Notes under the pieces: model-generated | Told to the model about the DNA's origin: nothing | Seen by the model: only the letters and a program-made list of their open reading frames with translations | The model's database searches: none | Shown: positions 8,807 to 16,295 of the stretch, in pieces | Position numbering within the stretch: position 1 is the stretch's first letter | Layout of the letters: each line of letters begins with the position of its first letter | NCBI RefSeq assembly: GCF_003595215.1 | Contig: NZ_QYZP01000001.1 | Coordinates: 682,001 to 746,000, forward strand | DNA length: 64,000 nt | From: Nesterenkonia natronophila | GTDB taxonomy: Bacteria; Actinomycetota; Actinomycetes; Actinomycetales; Micrococcaceae | Direction: 5' to 3' | Program-made: the position numbers and the translations under genes

Positions 8807-9580
8807 ATGGATCTCACCGCCGCTAGCGCCGTTGTCACCGGTGGAGCCTCCGGTCTCGGTTACGCCACCGCCAAGACACTGATCGACGCTGGCGCGAAGG
8901 TCGTGGTGGTCGACCTTCCGGACGCGGAGGGCTCCACGGACCGTGCTGACGCGGTAGCGGCACTCGGTGCTTCCGCTCATTTCCACCCCGGTGACGTTAC
9001 TGACCCCGAAACCAGCGCCGAGGCGGTCGCGTCCGCCACCGCCGAGGCACCGCTGCGTGCGGCCGTCAGCTGCGCGGGCGTGGCGACCCCCGGCAAGCTG
9101 CTCGGACGCCGCGGGCCGCTTCCGGCTGAACAATTCATGAAGGTGATGGCCATCAACACCGGTGGCACCGTGAACCTCATGACCGCCGCAGCGCAGGCCA
9201 TGCAGGGCAATGAGCTGGTAGACGGCGACCGCGGGGTGCTCGTCAACACCGCATCAGTGGCAGCCTTCGACGGCCAGATCGGCCAGATCGCCTACGCCGC
9301 ATCCAAAGGCGCAATCGCCTCCCTCACCCTGCCGGCCGCCCGCGAGATGGCCCGGCATGCCGTACGCGTGGTGACCATCGCGCCCGGTCTTTTCGAGACA
9401 CCCATGATGTCCGGCCTTCCGGAGGCCGCCAGAGAGTCATTGCGAGCGAAGGCGCTGCACCCGCCCCGATTGGGCCAACCAGGTGATTACGCCCAACTGG
9501 TCATGCAGATCATCGCCAATCCAATGCTCAATGGTGAGACGATTCGATTGGACGGTGCGGTGCGCCTGGAACCCCAGTGA
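8807..9580 (+). CDS. Short-chain dehydrogenase, 3-hydroxyacyl-CoA dehydrogenase type
   Basis: A 257-residue SDR with the cofactor loop TGGASGLG at 11-18, NTASVAAFDGQ near 147 and the catalytic Ser150, Tyr163 and Lys167 (YAASKG). The sequence around NTASVAAFDGQIGQ closely resembles type-2 3-hydroxyacyl-CoA (2-methyl-3-hydroxybutyryl-CoA) dehydrogenases. Following the thiolase by 19 bp, it supplies the oxidation step before thiolysis. AGGGGAA precedes the ATG. Fine substrate preference cannot be read from the sequence. Confidence 0.88.
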   Translation: MDLTAASAVVTGGASGLGYATAKTLIDAGAKVVVVDLPDAEGSTDRADAVAALGASAHFHPGDVTDPETSAEAVASATAEAPLRAAVSCAGVATPGKLLGRRGPLPAEQFMKVMAINTGGTVNLMTAAAQAMQGNELVDGDRGVLVNTASVAAFDGQIGQIAYAASKGAIASLTLPAAREMARHAVRVVTIAPGLFETPMMSGLPEAARESLRAKALHPPRLGQPGDYAQLVMQIIANPMLNGETIRLDGAVRLEPQ

Positions 9581-9581
9581 C

Positions 9582-9597
9582 TAGCATGTAGACCATG
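9582..9597 (+). promoter_or_regulatory. Leaderless-type promoter of gluQ
   Basis: TAGCAT at 9582-9587 is followed by 7 nt and then the gluQ ATG; no Shine-Dalgarno sequence is present. No clear -35 is seen. Confidence 0.4.
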
Positions 9598-10509
9598 CTT
9601 GCCGGTCGATACGCTCCCAGTCCGTCCGGCGACCTGCACGTGGGGAACCTCCGCACCGCCATGCTGGCCTGGCTCTTCGCACAGGCCACCGATAGGGCGC
9701 TGCTGCTGCGCTATGAGGATCTCGATGCCTCCCGAACAGTTGCCGGTTCCGCCGAACGTCAGCGCTCCGATCTGGAGGCCCTCGGGGTCACCTTCCAAGG
9801 TGAGACGCTCTTCCAGTCACAGCGCAAACCGATTTACGACGACGCCGTTGCCGCCCTGCGGGATCAGGGTCGAGTCTACGAGTGCTACTGCACCAGGCGG
9901 GAGGTTCAGGATGCCCCTCGCGCTCCGCATGCTCCGCCGGGAGCCTACCCGGGCACCTGCCGCGCTCTCAGCGAGGAGGAGCGTCGACGTCGTCGTGTTC
10001 AAAGACCCGGGGCGCTGCGGCTGCTCTCTGACGTCGCTCGAACCAGTGTCGAAGACCGACTACTGGGAACCGTCACGGCCCCGGTGGATGACTTTGTGCT
10101 GGTGCGCAATGACGGTGCGGCCGCGTACAACCTCGCGGTCGTGGTCGATGATCACCTCACGGGCGTGGACCAGGTGGTCCGCGCCGATGATCTCGCGGAT
10201 TCTGCGCCCCGCCAACAGCATCTGCGCCGCCTGCTCTATGGGGACGCCGCCGCCGAAGCCGTGGAGTACGCCCATGTTCCGCTGGTGATCAACCACGAGG
10301 GCCGTCGACTGGCCAAGCGGGACGGCGCGGTGACCTTGGCTGAGCTCCACGTGCAGGGCGCGGAGCCGGAGCAGGTTCGTGACACCCTGCTGGAGTCGCT
10401 GCAGTTGCCGAGAGGTCCGCTGAAGCAGGCCGTGAAGCACTTCGATCCAGAGCGCCTGCCCCGTAAGCCGTGGGAATGGAAGCCCCTGTTGACTGACCAC
10501 CCCGCCTAG
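9595..10509 (+). CDS. gluQ: Glutamyl-Q tRNA(Asp) synthetase
   Basis: A 304-residue truncated glutamyl-tRNA synthetase paralogue that lacks the anticodon-binding domain and attaches glutamate to queuosine in tRNA(Asp). The HIGH-like motif is HVGN at 15-18 and the KMSKS-like loop is AKRDGAVTL in the last third. The zinc ligands Cys97, Cys99, Tyr118 and Cys122 are all in place. The start lies 7 nt after a TAGCAT -10 box and has no ribosome binding site, pointing to a leaderless message. It is 14 bp downstream of the SDR but functionally unrelated. Confidence 0.93.
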   Translation: MLAGRYAPSPSGDLHVGNLRTAMLAWLFAQATDRALLLRYEDLDASRTVAGSAERQRSDLEALGVTFQGETLFQSQRKPIYDDAVAALRDQGRVYECYCTRREVQDAPRAPHAPPGAYPGTCRALSEEERRRRRVQRPGALRLLSDVARTSVEDRLLGTVTAPVDDFVLVRNDGAAAYNLAVVVDDHLTGVDQVVRADDLADSAPRQQHLRRLLYGDAAAEAVEYAHVPLVINHEGRRLAKRDGAVTLAELHVQGAEPEQVRDTLLESLQLPRGPLKQAVKHFDPERLPRKPWEWKPLLTDHPA

Positions 10510-10534
10510 CTTCCTACATTCGCCCCGCTCTGGC

Positions 10535-10601
10535 AGAGCGTCTCCCGATGTGGGAAACAAGGTCCGAATGCGGCATTGTTTCCAACATCCCGAGACGCTG
10601 T
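10535..10601. repeat. Long imperfect inverted repeat downstream of gluQ
   Basis: Two 26-bp arms (10535-10560 and 10576-10601) are inverted copies of each other at 22 of 26 positions, around a 15-nt loop. The innermost 8 bp, GGAAACAA and TTGTTTCC, are perfect. No T-tract follows. It may be the gluQ terminator, a structured RNA or a mobile palindrome. The remaining sequence up to the riboswitch (10602-10699) shows no gene and must contain the metY promoter. Confidence 0.6.
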
Positions 10602-10699
10602 GATTCGGGGTGGGAGCCACACAACGGCCAAGATCGCATATGACGGAATGTTGTGCCGCGACTTGCGCCGCGGAGCGACTTTCAGGAAACTTATGACAT

Positions 10700-10818
10700 A
10701 GGTCAAGAGTGCCACTGCAAAACCCCGGTTTAGTGGCCGGCAACCCTCCAGTTCGCGGTGGGGTGCCCCGGGTGAGGACCTGGTCGGACGGAACACCCCG
10801 CACCGGCAAGCGCGGACC
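10700..10818 (+). ncRNA. SAM-IV riboswitch
   Basis: The leader of metY matches the actinobacterial SAM-IV aptamer: GGTCAAGAGTGCCAC opens it, followed by CCCCGG, GTGGCCGGCAACCCTCC, GCGGTGGGGTGCCCCGGGTGA and the closing GACC. P1 is AGGTC (10700-10704) pairing with GACCT (10777-10781); P2 closes with CCACT and AGTGG. The element senses S-adenosylmethionine and shuts off methionine synthesis when it is abundant. The 3' boundary is approximate. Confidence 0.93.
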
Positions 10819-10865
10819 TCACTGGAGTCCAGTGCAGGTCTGGACGACCACTGGAGTGCCTTCAA
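10815..10865 (+). promoter_or_regulatory. Expression platform of the SAM-IV riboswitch (alternative hairpins, SD sequestration)
   Basis: CCAGTG at 10829-10834 can pair either upstream with CACTGG at 10820-10825 (extended by GACCT with AGGTC) or downstream with CACTGG at 10849-10854. The second pairing buries the GG of the ribosome binding site GGAG (10853-10856) 8 nt before the metY ATG. The two structures are mutually exclusive, which fits translational control. Which one forms with ligand cannot be decided by eye. Confidence 0.6.
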
Positions 10866-12205
10866 TGACTGACACCAGCACCAACCATCGCGGCGAAAGC
10901 CCGCAGCCGCGGTTCGAAACTCGGCAGATTCACGCAGGGGTGGAGCCGGACCCGGGATCAGGTGCCCGAGCCCTGCCCATCCAACAGACCACCAGCTTCG
11001 TCTTCCCCAGCACAGAGACTGCCGCCAAGCGGTTCGGGCTCGAAGAGCTGGGACCGATCTACTCGCGGCTGACCAATCCCACAGTAGAGGCTGTCGAAAA
11101 CAAGATTGCCTCCCTCGAAGGGGGAGTCGGCGCGCTCGCCGTCGGGTCCGGTCAGGCAGCGACCACACTGGCCTTGCTGAATATCGCCCAGGCCGGGCGC
11201 CACATAGTGGCCTCGCCCTCGCTCTACGGCGGCACCCAGAACCTGTTTAAGCACACTCTTCCCAAGTTCGGCATTGATGTCAGCTTTGTGGAGGATCTCG
11301 ATGACCCGGAGTCATGGCGCGCCGAAATCAGGGAAAACACGGTGGGCTTCTTCGCCGAGAGCGTCGCCAACCCGCGCGGAGACGTACTCGACATCGAATC
11401 CGTGGCCGGAATCGCCCACGAGTACGGGGCCCCACTCATTGTGGACAACACGCTCCCGACCCCCTACCTGCTGCGTCCCATTGAGTTCGGAGCTGATGTG
11501 GTGGTCCACTCCGCCACCAAGTTCCTCGGGGGGCACGGCACAGCGATCGCCGGAGTGATCGTCGATTCGGGCAACTTTGACTACGGCGCCTACCCGGAGC
11601 GTTTTCCCGGTTTCAGCCAACCGGATGAGAGCTACAACGGACTGGTCTTCGGCCGGGATTTGGGACCCGGCGGGCTGTTCGGCGTGAACATGTCCTACAT
11701 CCTCAAGGCGCGGGTGCAGCTGCTTCGCGATCTGGGGCCTGCGCTGTCCCCGCACAACGCCTTTGAGATCAACCTGGGGTTGGAGACGCTGAGCCTGCGC
11801 CTGGAGCGCCACGTGGAGAACGCCGAGAAAGTGGCGGCATACCTGGAGGACCATCCCGCGGTGCGTCGCGTGTTCTACTCGGGCCTACCGTCCAGCCCCT
11901 GCTACGACCGCGGCAAGAAGTACCTCCCGAAAGGAGTGGGTGCGGTGCTGGCCTTCGAAGTCCACGGCGGAGCCGAGGCCGGGCAGGCGCTCGTGGACGC
12001 CCTGGAGCTGCACTCCCTCGTGGCCAACGTAGGGGATGTGCGCTCCCTGGCCATTCATCCGGCTTCCACTACGCACCGTCAGCTCAACGACGCCGATCAG
12101 CGCGCCGCCGGCGTCAAGCCCGGCCTGGTGCGGCTCTCGGTAGGACTGGAGCACATCGATGACATCCTCGCCGACCTGGACCAGGGTCTGGCTACGACGG
12201 CCTGA
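10865..12205 (+). CDS. metY: O-acetylhomoserine sulfhydrylase
   Basis: A PLP enzyme of 446 residues that makes homocysteine from O-acetylhomoserine and sulfide. The PLP lysine is in HSATKFLGGHG and the substrate-loop region IYSRLTNPTVEAVENKIA is present near the N-terminus. I chose ATG 10865 because the in-frame extension upstream is the riboswitch. Control by the SAM-IV element is evident. It is followed after 13 bp by metX, which makes the substrate, so the two form a methionine-biosynthesis operon with direct sulfhydrylation. Confidence 0.95.
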   Translation: MTDTSTNHRGESPQPRFETRQIHAGVEPDPGSGARALPIQQTTSFVFPSTETAAKRFGLEELGPIYSRLTNPTVEAVENKIASLEGGVGALAVGSGQAATTLALLNIAQAGRHIVASPSLYGGTQNLFKHTLPKFGIDVSFVEDLDDPESWRAEIRENTVGFFAESVANPRGDVLDIESVAGIAHEYGAPLIVDNTLPTPYLLRPIEFGADVVVHSATKFLGGHGTAIAGVIVDSGNFDYGAYPERFPGFSQPDESYNGLVFGRDLGPGGLFGVNMSYILKARVQLLRDLGPALSPHNAFEINLGLETLSLRLERHVENAEKVAAYLEDHPAVRRVFYSGLPSSPCYDRGKKYLPKGVGAVLAFEVHGGAEAGQALVDALELHSLVANVGDVRSLAIHPASTTHRQLNDADQRAAGVKPGLVRLSVGLEHIDDILADLDQGLATTA

Positions 12206-12218
12206 GACAGAGAGCACA

Positions 12219-13454
12219 GTGACCACCACCAGTACCAGTTCCAACGGACGCAGAGCCGCAGTGGAGTCCCCGCTGCGCGCTCCGACCCGTGGTGGGGTCC
12301 CTGGGCTGCCTGGTGGCGGTCAGGCGGGGAGTATTGAGAACGACTACGGGACGCGGCCCGATGGAGTGTTGAAAACGCACGACGCCGGCAGCTTCGCCTT
12401 TGAAACCGGAGGTTACCTACCTGCGGTCACCCTCGCCTACGAAACGTGGGGCGAACTCAACGCAGCAGGCGACAATGCAGTGCTGGTAGCGCACGCCCTC
12501 ACCGGGGATACGCACGTCGCATCATCTGAGGCTGACCCGAGCATTGGTTGGTGGGAGGGCCTGCTGGGTCCGGGCCGTCCGATTGACACGGACAAGTGGT
12601 TCGTCATTGCCCCAGCCATGGTGGGTGGGTGTTACGGCTCAACTGGGTCGAGCTCAGTGGATGCTGACGGCGTCCCATGGGGTTCCCGCTTCCCCTTTGT
12701 GACGATCCGCGACGCGGTGCACCTGGAGAAGCGATTGCTCGATGCCCTCGGAGTCACTGCCCTGCATACCGTCATCGGGGGCTCTATGGGAGGCGCCCGC
12801 GCACTGGAATGGGCGGTCAGCTATCCGGACTTCGTCCGTGGGTTCGCAGTCTTCGCATGCGGGGCCGCGTCCACCGCGGAGCAGATCGCATTTGGCCAGA
12901 CCCAGGTGATGGCGATTCGCAACGACCCACACTTCAACGGGGGCGACTACTACACAGGGCAGCGTCCGGAAGCAGGTTTGGGGTTGGCCCGCAGAATCGC
13001 ACATGTGACGTATCGGACCGAGGCGGAGCTGCAGCTGCGCTTCGGCCGGGCTGCGCAGGGCGGAGAAGACCCCTTCGGCGGGACCCAGCTGGCTGGTGAT
13101 CGTCCTCGGGCCGGTCGGTACCAGGTCGAGTCCTATCTGGACCATCAGGCGGCGAAGCTCGCCAAGCGGTTCGACCCCAATGCCTACATCACTATGGCCG
13201 AGGCGCTGATGAGCCACGATGTCGGCCGGGGTCGCGGGGGAGTGGAAGCTGCCCTGGCCGGTGTCACGGCCGCCCCGTTCCTAGCAGCGGTTGACACCGA
13301 CAGGCTCTACTTCCCCGAACAGTCCCAGCAGATTGCGGACCTGATCCCAGGCGATCACCAGGTGCACACCATCACCTCGCACATCGGTCATGACGGTTTC
13401 CTCACCTCTGCCGAGCAGCTCGGCGACGCCATGCGTGGACGTCTCAGCCTATAG
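12219..13454 (+). CDS. metX: Homoserine O-acetyltransferase
   Basis: An alpha/beta-hydrolase-fold acyltransferase of 411 residues from GTG 12219. The nucleophile Ser189 lies in GGSMGGARALEW, the Asp in AAVDTDRLYFP and the His in SHIGHDGFL. The first 40 residues are a low-complexity extension compared with usual MetX length, so the true start could be somewhat downstream. A GAGAG stands before the GTG. It is the second gene of the metY-metX operon and shares the SAM-IV control. MetX enzymes can use acetyl- or succinyl-CoA; acetyl is assumed from pairing with metY. Confidence 0.92.
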   Translation: MTTTSTSSNGRRAAVESPLRAPTRGGVPGLPGGGQAGSIENDYGTRPDGVLKTHDAGSFAFETGGYLPAVTLAYETWGELNAAGDNAVLVAHALTGDTHVASSEADPSIGWWEGLLGPGRPIDTDKWFVIAPAMVGGCYGSTGSSSVDADGVPWGSRFPFVTIRDAVHLEKRLLDALGVTALHTVIGGSMGGARALEWAVSYPDFVRGFAVFACGAASTAEQIAFGQTQVMAIRNDPHFNGGDYYTGQRPEAGLGLARRIAHVTYRTEAELQLRFGRAAQGGEDPFGGTQLAGDRPRAGRYQVESYLDHQAAKLAKRFDPNAYITMAEALMSHDVGRGRGGVEAALAGVTAAPFLAAVDTDRLYFPEQSQQIADLIPGDHQVHTITSHIGHDGFLTSAEQLGDAMRGRLSL

Positions 13455-13467
13455 GGTGAGGACAATG
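13452..13467 (+). promoter_or_regulatory. Leaderless-type promoter before the amidase leader ORF
   Basis: TAGGGT at 13452-13457, which includes the metX stop codon, stands 7 nt before ATG 13465. This matches the spacing seen at many other genes in the window. Confidence 0.4.
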
Positions 13468-13587
13468 ACCAATAACCTCTCGACCGGTGAATGCCTCACC
13501 GATCGGAGCGTCCCTGCTTTCCCCAGTGGTCCAAGACGCTTTTGGGTCTCCAAGCGGAAAGCCGACTTCAGGAGTCCTGCCACATGA
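13465..13587 (+). CDS. Putative 40-residue leader peptide coupled to the amidase
   Basis: A short reading frame of 40 codons (MTNNLSTGECLTDRSVP at its start) begins at ATG 13465, 7 nt after a TAGGGT -10-like box and with GAGGA in between. It ends in ACATGA, where its TGA overlaps the amidase ATG, giving the 4-nt overlap typical of coupled genes. No family is recognisable. It fills most of the gap between metX and the amidase. It may be a regulatory leader peptide or a small protein; expression is unproven. Confidence 0.4.
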   Translation: MTNNLSTGECLTDRSVPAFPSGPRRFWVSKRKADFRSPAT

Positions 13588-14855
13588 AGCCAGCTGACAG
13601 CATGACCGCCGTTTGGCGCACCAAGGCGACCCCATTAGTGCCAGGTGCGGGGCGCGGGCCCCTGCGTGGTGAGAGTGCGGCTGTCAAAGACCTCTTTGCG
13701 GTGGCAGGGGAGCCCATCGGTGCGGGCAACCCGCTGCGATTGGCACAGCAGCCAGTACAACCCCGGCACGCAGCTGTAGTTCAGGCGTTGATCGACGCCG
13801 GAGCGGACATTGCGGGCATCTCTCAGACGGACGAGTTCGCGTGGTCCTTGGCAGGCACCAACGCGCACTATGGGACCCCTCCCAATCCCGGCGCTCCCGG
13901 GCGGATCTCCGGGGGCTCCTCAAACGGTTCCGCCTCCGCGGTAGCGCTGGGTGAGGTGAGCATTGGGTTAGGCACGGACACCGGTGGCTCCATCAGAGTC
14001 CCCGCGGCCTACCAAGGGCTCTGGGGTATCCGCACCACGCAGGATCTGCTCCCGCTCACTGGAGTCCAGCCCCTGGCGCAGAGCTTCGACACGGTCGGAT
14101 GGGTCACCAGGACTCATGAGCTGCTTGCCAGGGTGACCCAGACAGTGACGCCCACGCCGAAGAAGGTCGCACCCACCGCACCCTCCGCGTTGGGCGGCAT
14201 GGGGACCGGATCAATTCCCACCGTCCCCAAGGGGCCCGTTGCGTGGGAGGCGGATCGTCCCCTCGGCGAGCTCCGTATGGTCCCGGACCTTTTCTCACTG
14301 GCTGACGAGGATGTCGCTGCAGCGTGCCGAGACCTGCTCATCCGGTTGGAGGCGCAGGCAGGCGGCAGCGTTGCTGTCCATGGGCCTGGCCTGGAGGCGC
14401 TCCGCGACTGGAGGCAGGCCTTCACCGTCATCCTGTCCCGGGAAGCGTGGGCGAACCACGGCGAGTGGGTCGCAGCTCACTGGGAGGACATGACTCCGGA
14501 GGTAGGCGCTCGGTTCCGCGCCGCAAGCGAATACACCAGCGAAGACGAAGCCGCCGCCCGCAAACAGCACTCCCGCATCCGCGAGATCGTCCGTGGATGG
14601 GTAGGCGACGGTGTGCTCGCGCTGCCGTCTGCGACTACGGTGGCGCCGCTGCTTGATTCCTCCGGGGAAGCAAGCAACGGCACTGACAGTCTGCGCCAAC
14701 GCCATCTGCTGCTGACCACCCTCGGTTCGCTGGCGGGCCTTCCAGTGGTAAGCGTCCCCACTGTCACCGCAGGGGGCCTGCCCACGGGGCTGAGTCTCAT
14801 GGGGCCCGCGGGAAGTGACAAAGCACTCATCGCCTATGCCGCACAGCTGGCCTGA
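13584..14855 (+). CDS. Amidase (amidase-signature family)
   Basis: A 423-residue amidase with the Ser-cisSer-Lys triad: Lys35 in VKDLFAVAG, Ser112 in SGGSSNGSASA and the nucleophile Ser136 in GTDTGGSIRVP. ATG 13584 is favoured by CAGGAG 8 nt upstream and by the overlap with the short leader ORF. The N-terminus is shorter than in GatA, and the context (after metX, converging on moaD) does not name a substrate, so a general or AtzF-like amidase is as far as one can go. A hairpin covers its stop codon. Confidence 0.88.
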   Translation: MKPADSMTAVWRTKATPLVPGAGRGPLRGESAAVKDLFAVAGEPIGAGNPLRLAQQPVQPRHAAVVQALIDAGADIAGISQTDEFAWSLAGTNAHYGTPPNPGAPGRISGGSSNGSASAVALGEVSIGLGTDTGGSIRVPAAYQGLWGIRTTQDLLPLTGVQPLAQSFDTVGWVTRTHELLARVTQTVTPTPKKVAPTAPSALGGMGTGSIPTVPKGPVAWEADRPLGELRMVPDLFSLADEDVAAACRDLLIRLEAQAGGSVAVHGPGLEALRDWRQAFTVILSREAWANHGEWVAAHWEDMTPEVGARFRAASEYTSEDEAAARKQHSRIREIVRGWVGDGVLALPSATTVAPLLDSSGEASNGTDSLRQRHLLLTTLGSLAGLPVVSVPTVTAGGLPTGLSLMGPAGSDKALIAYAAQLA

Positions 14856-14861
14856 GCCAGC
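14846..14861. terminator. Hairpin over the amidase stop codon
   Basis: GCTGGC and GCCAGC form a perfect 6-bp stem with loop CTGA, which contains the amidase stop codon. The site lies between convergent amidase and moaD. No T-tract. Confidence 0.45.
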
Positions 14862-14888
14862 ACGCGGGGCCACAGTGGTGCAGTAGGG

Positions 14889-15182
14889 TCAGCCGCCAGC
14901 AAAGGGCGGCAGAACGTCGACGACGTCGCCGATCGTCACCTGCCCCCGGCTCACCGGGGCTCGGGTCCCGTTGATCAAGAAGCTCGACTGCGCGCACACC
15001 CGCTCCAGGCTGGGGACGCGGCCCGCGTCCGCCACTGGCGCTCTCCCCACGGAAGCGGTCTCGTTAAGCTCGGTGAGCAGCTGCTGCAGCGCCATCGGAG
15101 AACTGCTCAGCTCCACGCTCAGCTGATGCGTCCCAGCAGCTTCAGCAGCTGCTGCGTAGAGTCGCACGGTCACGGCGCCCAT
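14889..15182 (-). CDS. moaD: Molybdopterin synthase small subunit
   Basis: A 97-residue ubiquitin-like sulfur carrier ending in PPFAGG; the C-terminal Gly-Gly is thiocarboxylated and donates sulfur to precursor Z within the MoaD-MoaE synthase. ATG 15182 lies one base beyond the moaA stop codon (TGAGATG), so the two are coupled. The visible length and the ending are typical. MoaE is encoded in the divergent transcript at 18108. Confidence 0.9.
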   Translation of the reverse strand: MGAVTVRLYAAAAEAAGTHQLSVELSSSPMALQQLLTELNETASVGRAPVADAGRVPSLERVCAQSSFLINGTRAPVSRGQVTIGDVVDVLPPFAGG

Positions 15183-15183
15183 C

Positions 15184-16281
15184 TCAGCCTCCGATTGCCG
15201 ACATAGAACGGTCCGGGCGTTCGAAGCCCGGTAGATCAAACCCTGGACGGTCAGTGCCGTGGGCGGCCGGTTTGGCCCACATGGCATCGGCCCAGCGTTG
15301 GGCGAGGGCCACGTCATCAGCCCCAGAGCGCAGCAGGTCCATCAGATCCACTTCGTCGCGGGAGAACAGGCAACTCATCACCCGTCCCTCGGCGGTGATT
15401 CTCGTGCGGGTGCAGGCGGCGCAGAAGGGCTCAGTCACACTAGCGATGATCCCCACCGTGCCCAGGGCGGGGGCTGCGGCTTCGTTCTGTGTCCACACAT
15501 TGAAACGTTCAGCGGGTGCCCCTCCGCGTTCCTCCTCCGAAGGCTCCAGCCGGAACTGGTTCCCCAGAATTCGACGCGTCTCAGCGGCGGTGACAGTTGC
15601 TTCACGCTCCCAGGTGCGGTCTGCTTCCAATGGCATCTGTTCAATGAACCGCAGCTCGAAACCTGCCTCGAGCGCCCAGCTGAGCAGCTCCGGAGCCTGG
15701 TGGTCGTTCACCCCGCGGACCAGCACGGCGTTGATCTTCAACGGTGTCAAACCCGCTTCAGCCGCCGCGTGAACGCCTGTCAGCACAGCATCCAGCGAAT
15801 CCCGACGGGTCAGCTGGGCAAAGGTCTCTCGGTGCACCGAGTCCATAGATATGTTCACGCGGGTCAACCCAGCGCGCCGCAGGTCCGCCGCCCTCCGCTC
15901 GAGTCCTATGGCATTCGTTGTCAGACCAATGGGCAGCTCGGGGTGATCAGCTCGGATCCCGGCAATGATCTCTTCGAGGTCTTTGCGCACCAATGGCTCC
16001 CCACCGGTCAGCCGCAACTCCCGTATCCCCAGCTGCTCCACGCCGATGCGCACCAGGCGGCGGACCTCGTGAGCAGCGAGCAGTCGCTCTTTGGCGAGCC
16101 AGGGGAGACCCTGGGCAGGCATGCAGTAGGTGCAACGCAGATTGCACTTGTCTATCAGGGAGAGCCTGAGGTCAGTTGCACGCCGGCCGAACCTGTCTAT
16201 CAGCCCGGACGCCGGGTCACCGCCCTGGGGGACCGCACCACGGGCTGCCGTGGGGGTCGGGAGCGCTACCCTTGAACTCAT
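15184..16281 (-). CDS. moaA: GTP 3',8-cyclase
   Basis: A radical-SAM enzyme of 365 residues catalysing the first step of molybdenum cofactor synthesis. The SAM cluster cysteines are Cys46, Cys50 and Cys53 (DKCNLRCTYCMP); a second cluster uses the cysteines in FCAACTRTR and SCLFSR near the C-terminus, and the protein ends in the conserved Gly-Gly. The first 25 residues are a poorly conserved extension. Its ATG overlaps the moeA ATG on the other strand (CATG), and TAGAAT lies 8 nt upstream with no ribosome binding site, so a leaderless message is likely. Confidence 0.95.
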   Translation of the reverse strand: MSSRVALPTPTAARGAVPQGGDPASGLIDRFGRRATDLRLSLIDKCNLRCTYCMPAQGLPWLAKERLLAAHEVRRLVRIGVEQLGIRELRLTGGEPLVRKDLEEIIAGIRADHPELPIGLTTNAIGLERRAADLRRAGLTRVNISMDSVHRETFAQLTRRDSLDAVLTGVHAAAEAGLTPLKINAVLVRGVNDHQAPELLSWALEAGFELRFIEQMPLEADRTWEREATVTAAETRRILGNQFRLEPSEEERGGAPAERFNVWTQNEAAAPALGTVGIIASVTEPFCAACTRTRITAEGRVMSCLFSRDEVDLMDLLRSGADDVALAQRWADAMWAKPAAHGTDRPGFDLPGFERPDRSMSAIGG

Positions 16282-16282
16282 G
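16267..16282 (+). promoter_or_regulatory. Leaderless-type promoter of moeA
   Basis: TACCCT at 16267-16272 stands 7 nt before the moeA ATG. The hexamer lies inside the first codons of moaA on the other strand. Confidence 0.45.
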
Positions 16283-16295
16283 GCTGGTCATTCTA
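16279..16295 (-). promoter_or_regulatory. Leaderless-type promoter of moaA
   Basis: On the minus strand TAGAAT (16295-16290) stands 8 nt before the moaA ATG. The hexamer lies inside the first codons of moeA, a mirror image of the moeA arrangement. Confidence 0.45.

Noticed and set aside
10602..10699. tRNA or other stable RNA gene before the riboswitch
   Set aside because: No TTCGA-type T-loop or acceptor stem could be found here or in the other gaps.
10709..10864. N-terminal extension of metY reading through the leader
   Set aside because: The stretch is the SAM-IV riboswitch and its switch hairpins; GGAG 8 nt before ATG 10865 marks the real start.
14295..14873. Long minus-strand reading frames inside the amidase gene, and similar frames opposite paaK, moaA, moeA, pyc, ppsA and ppc
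   Set aside because: Frames opposite real high-GC genes are expected from codon bias; none shows a recognisable domain or ribosome binding site.
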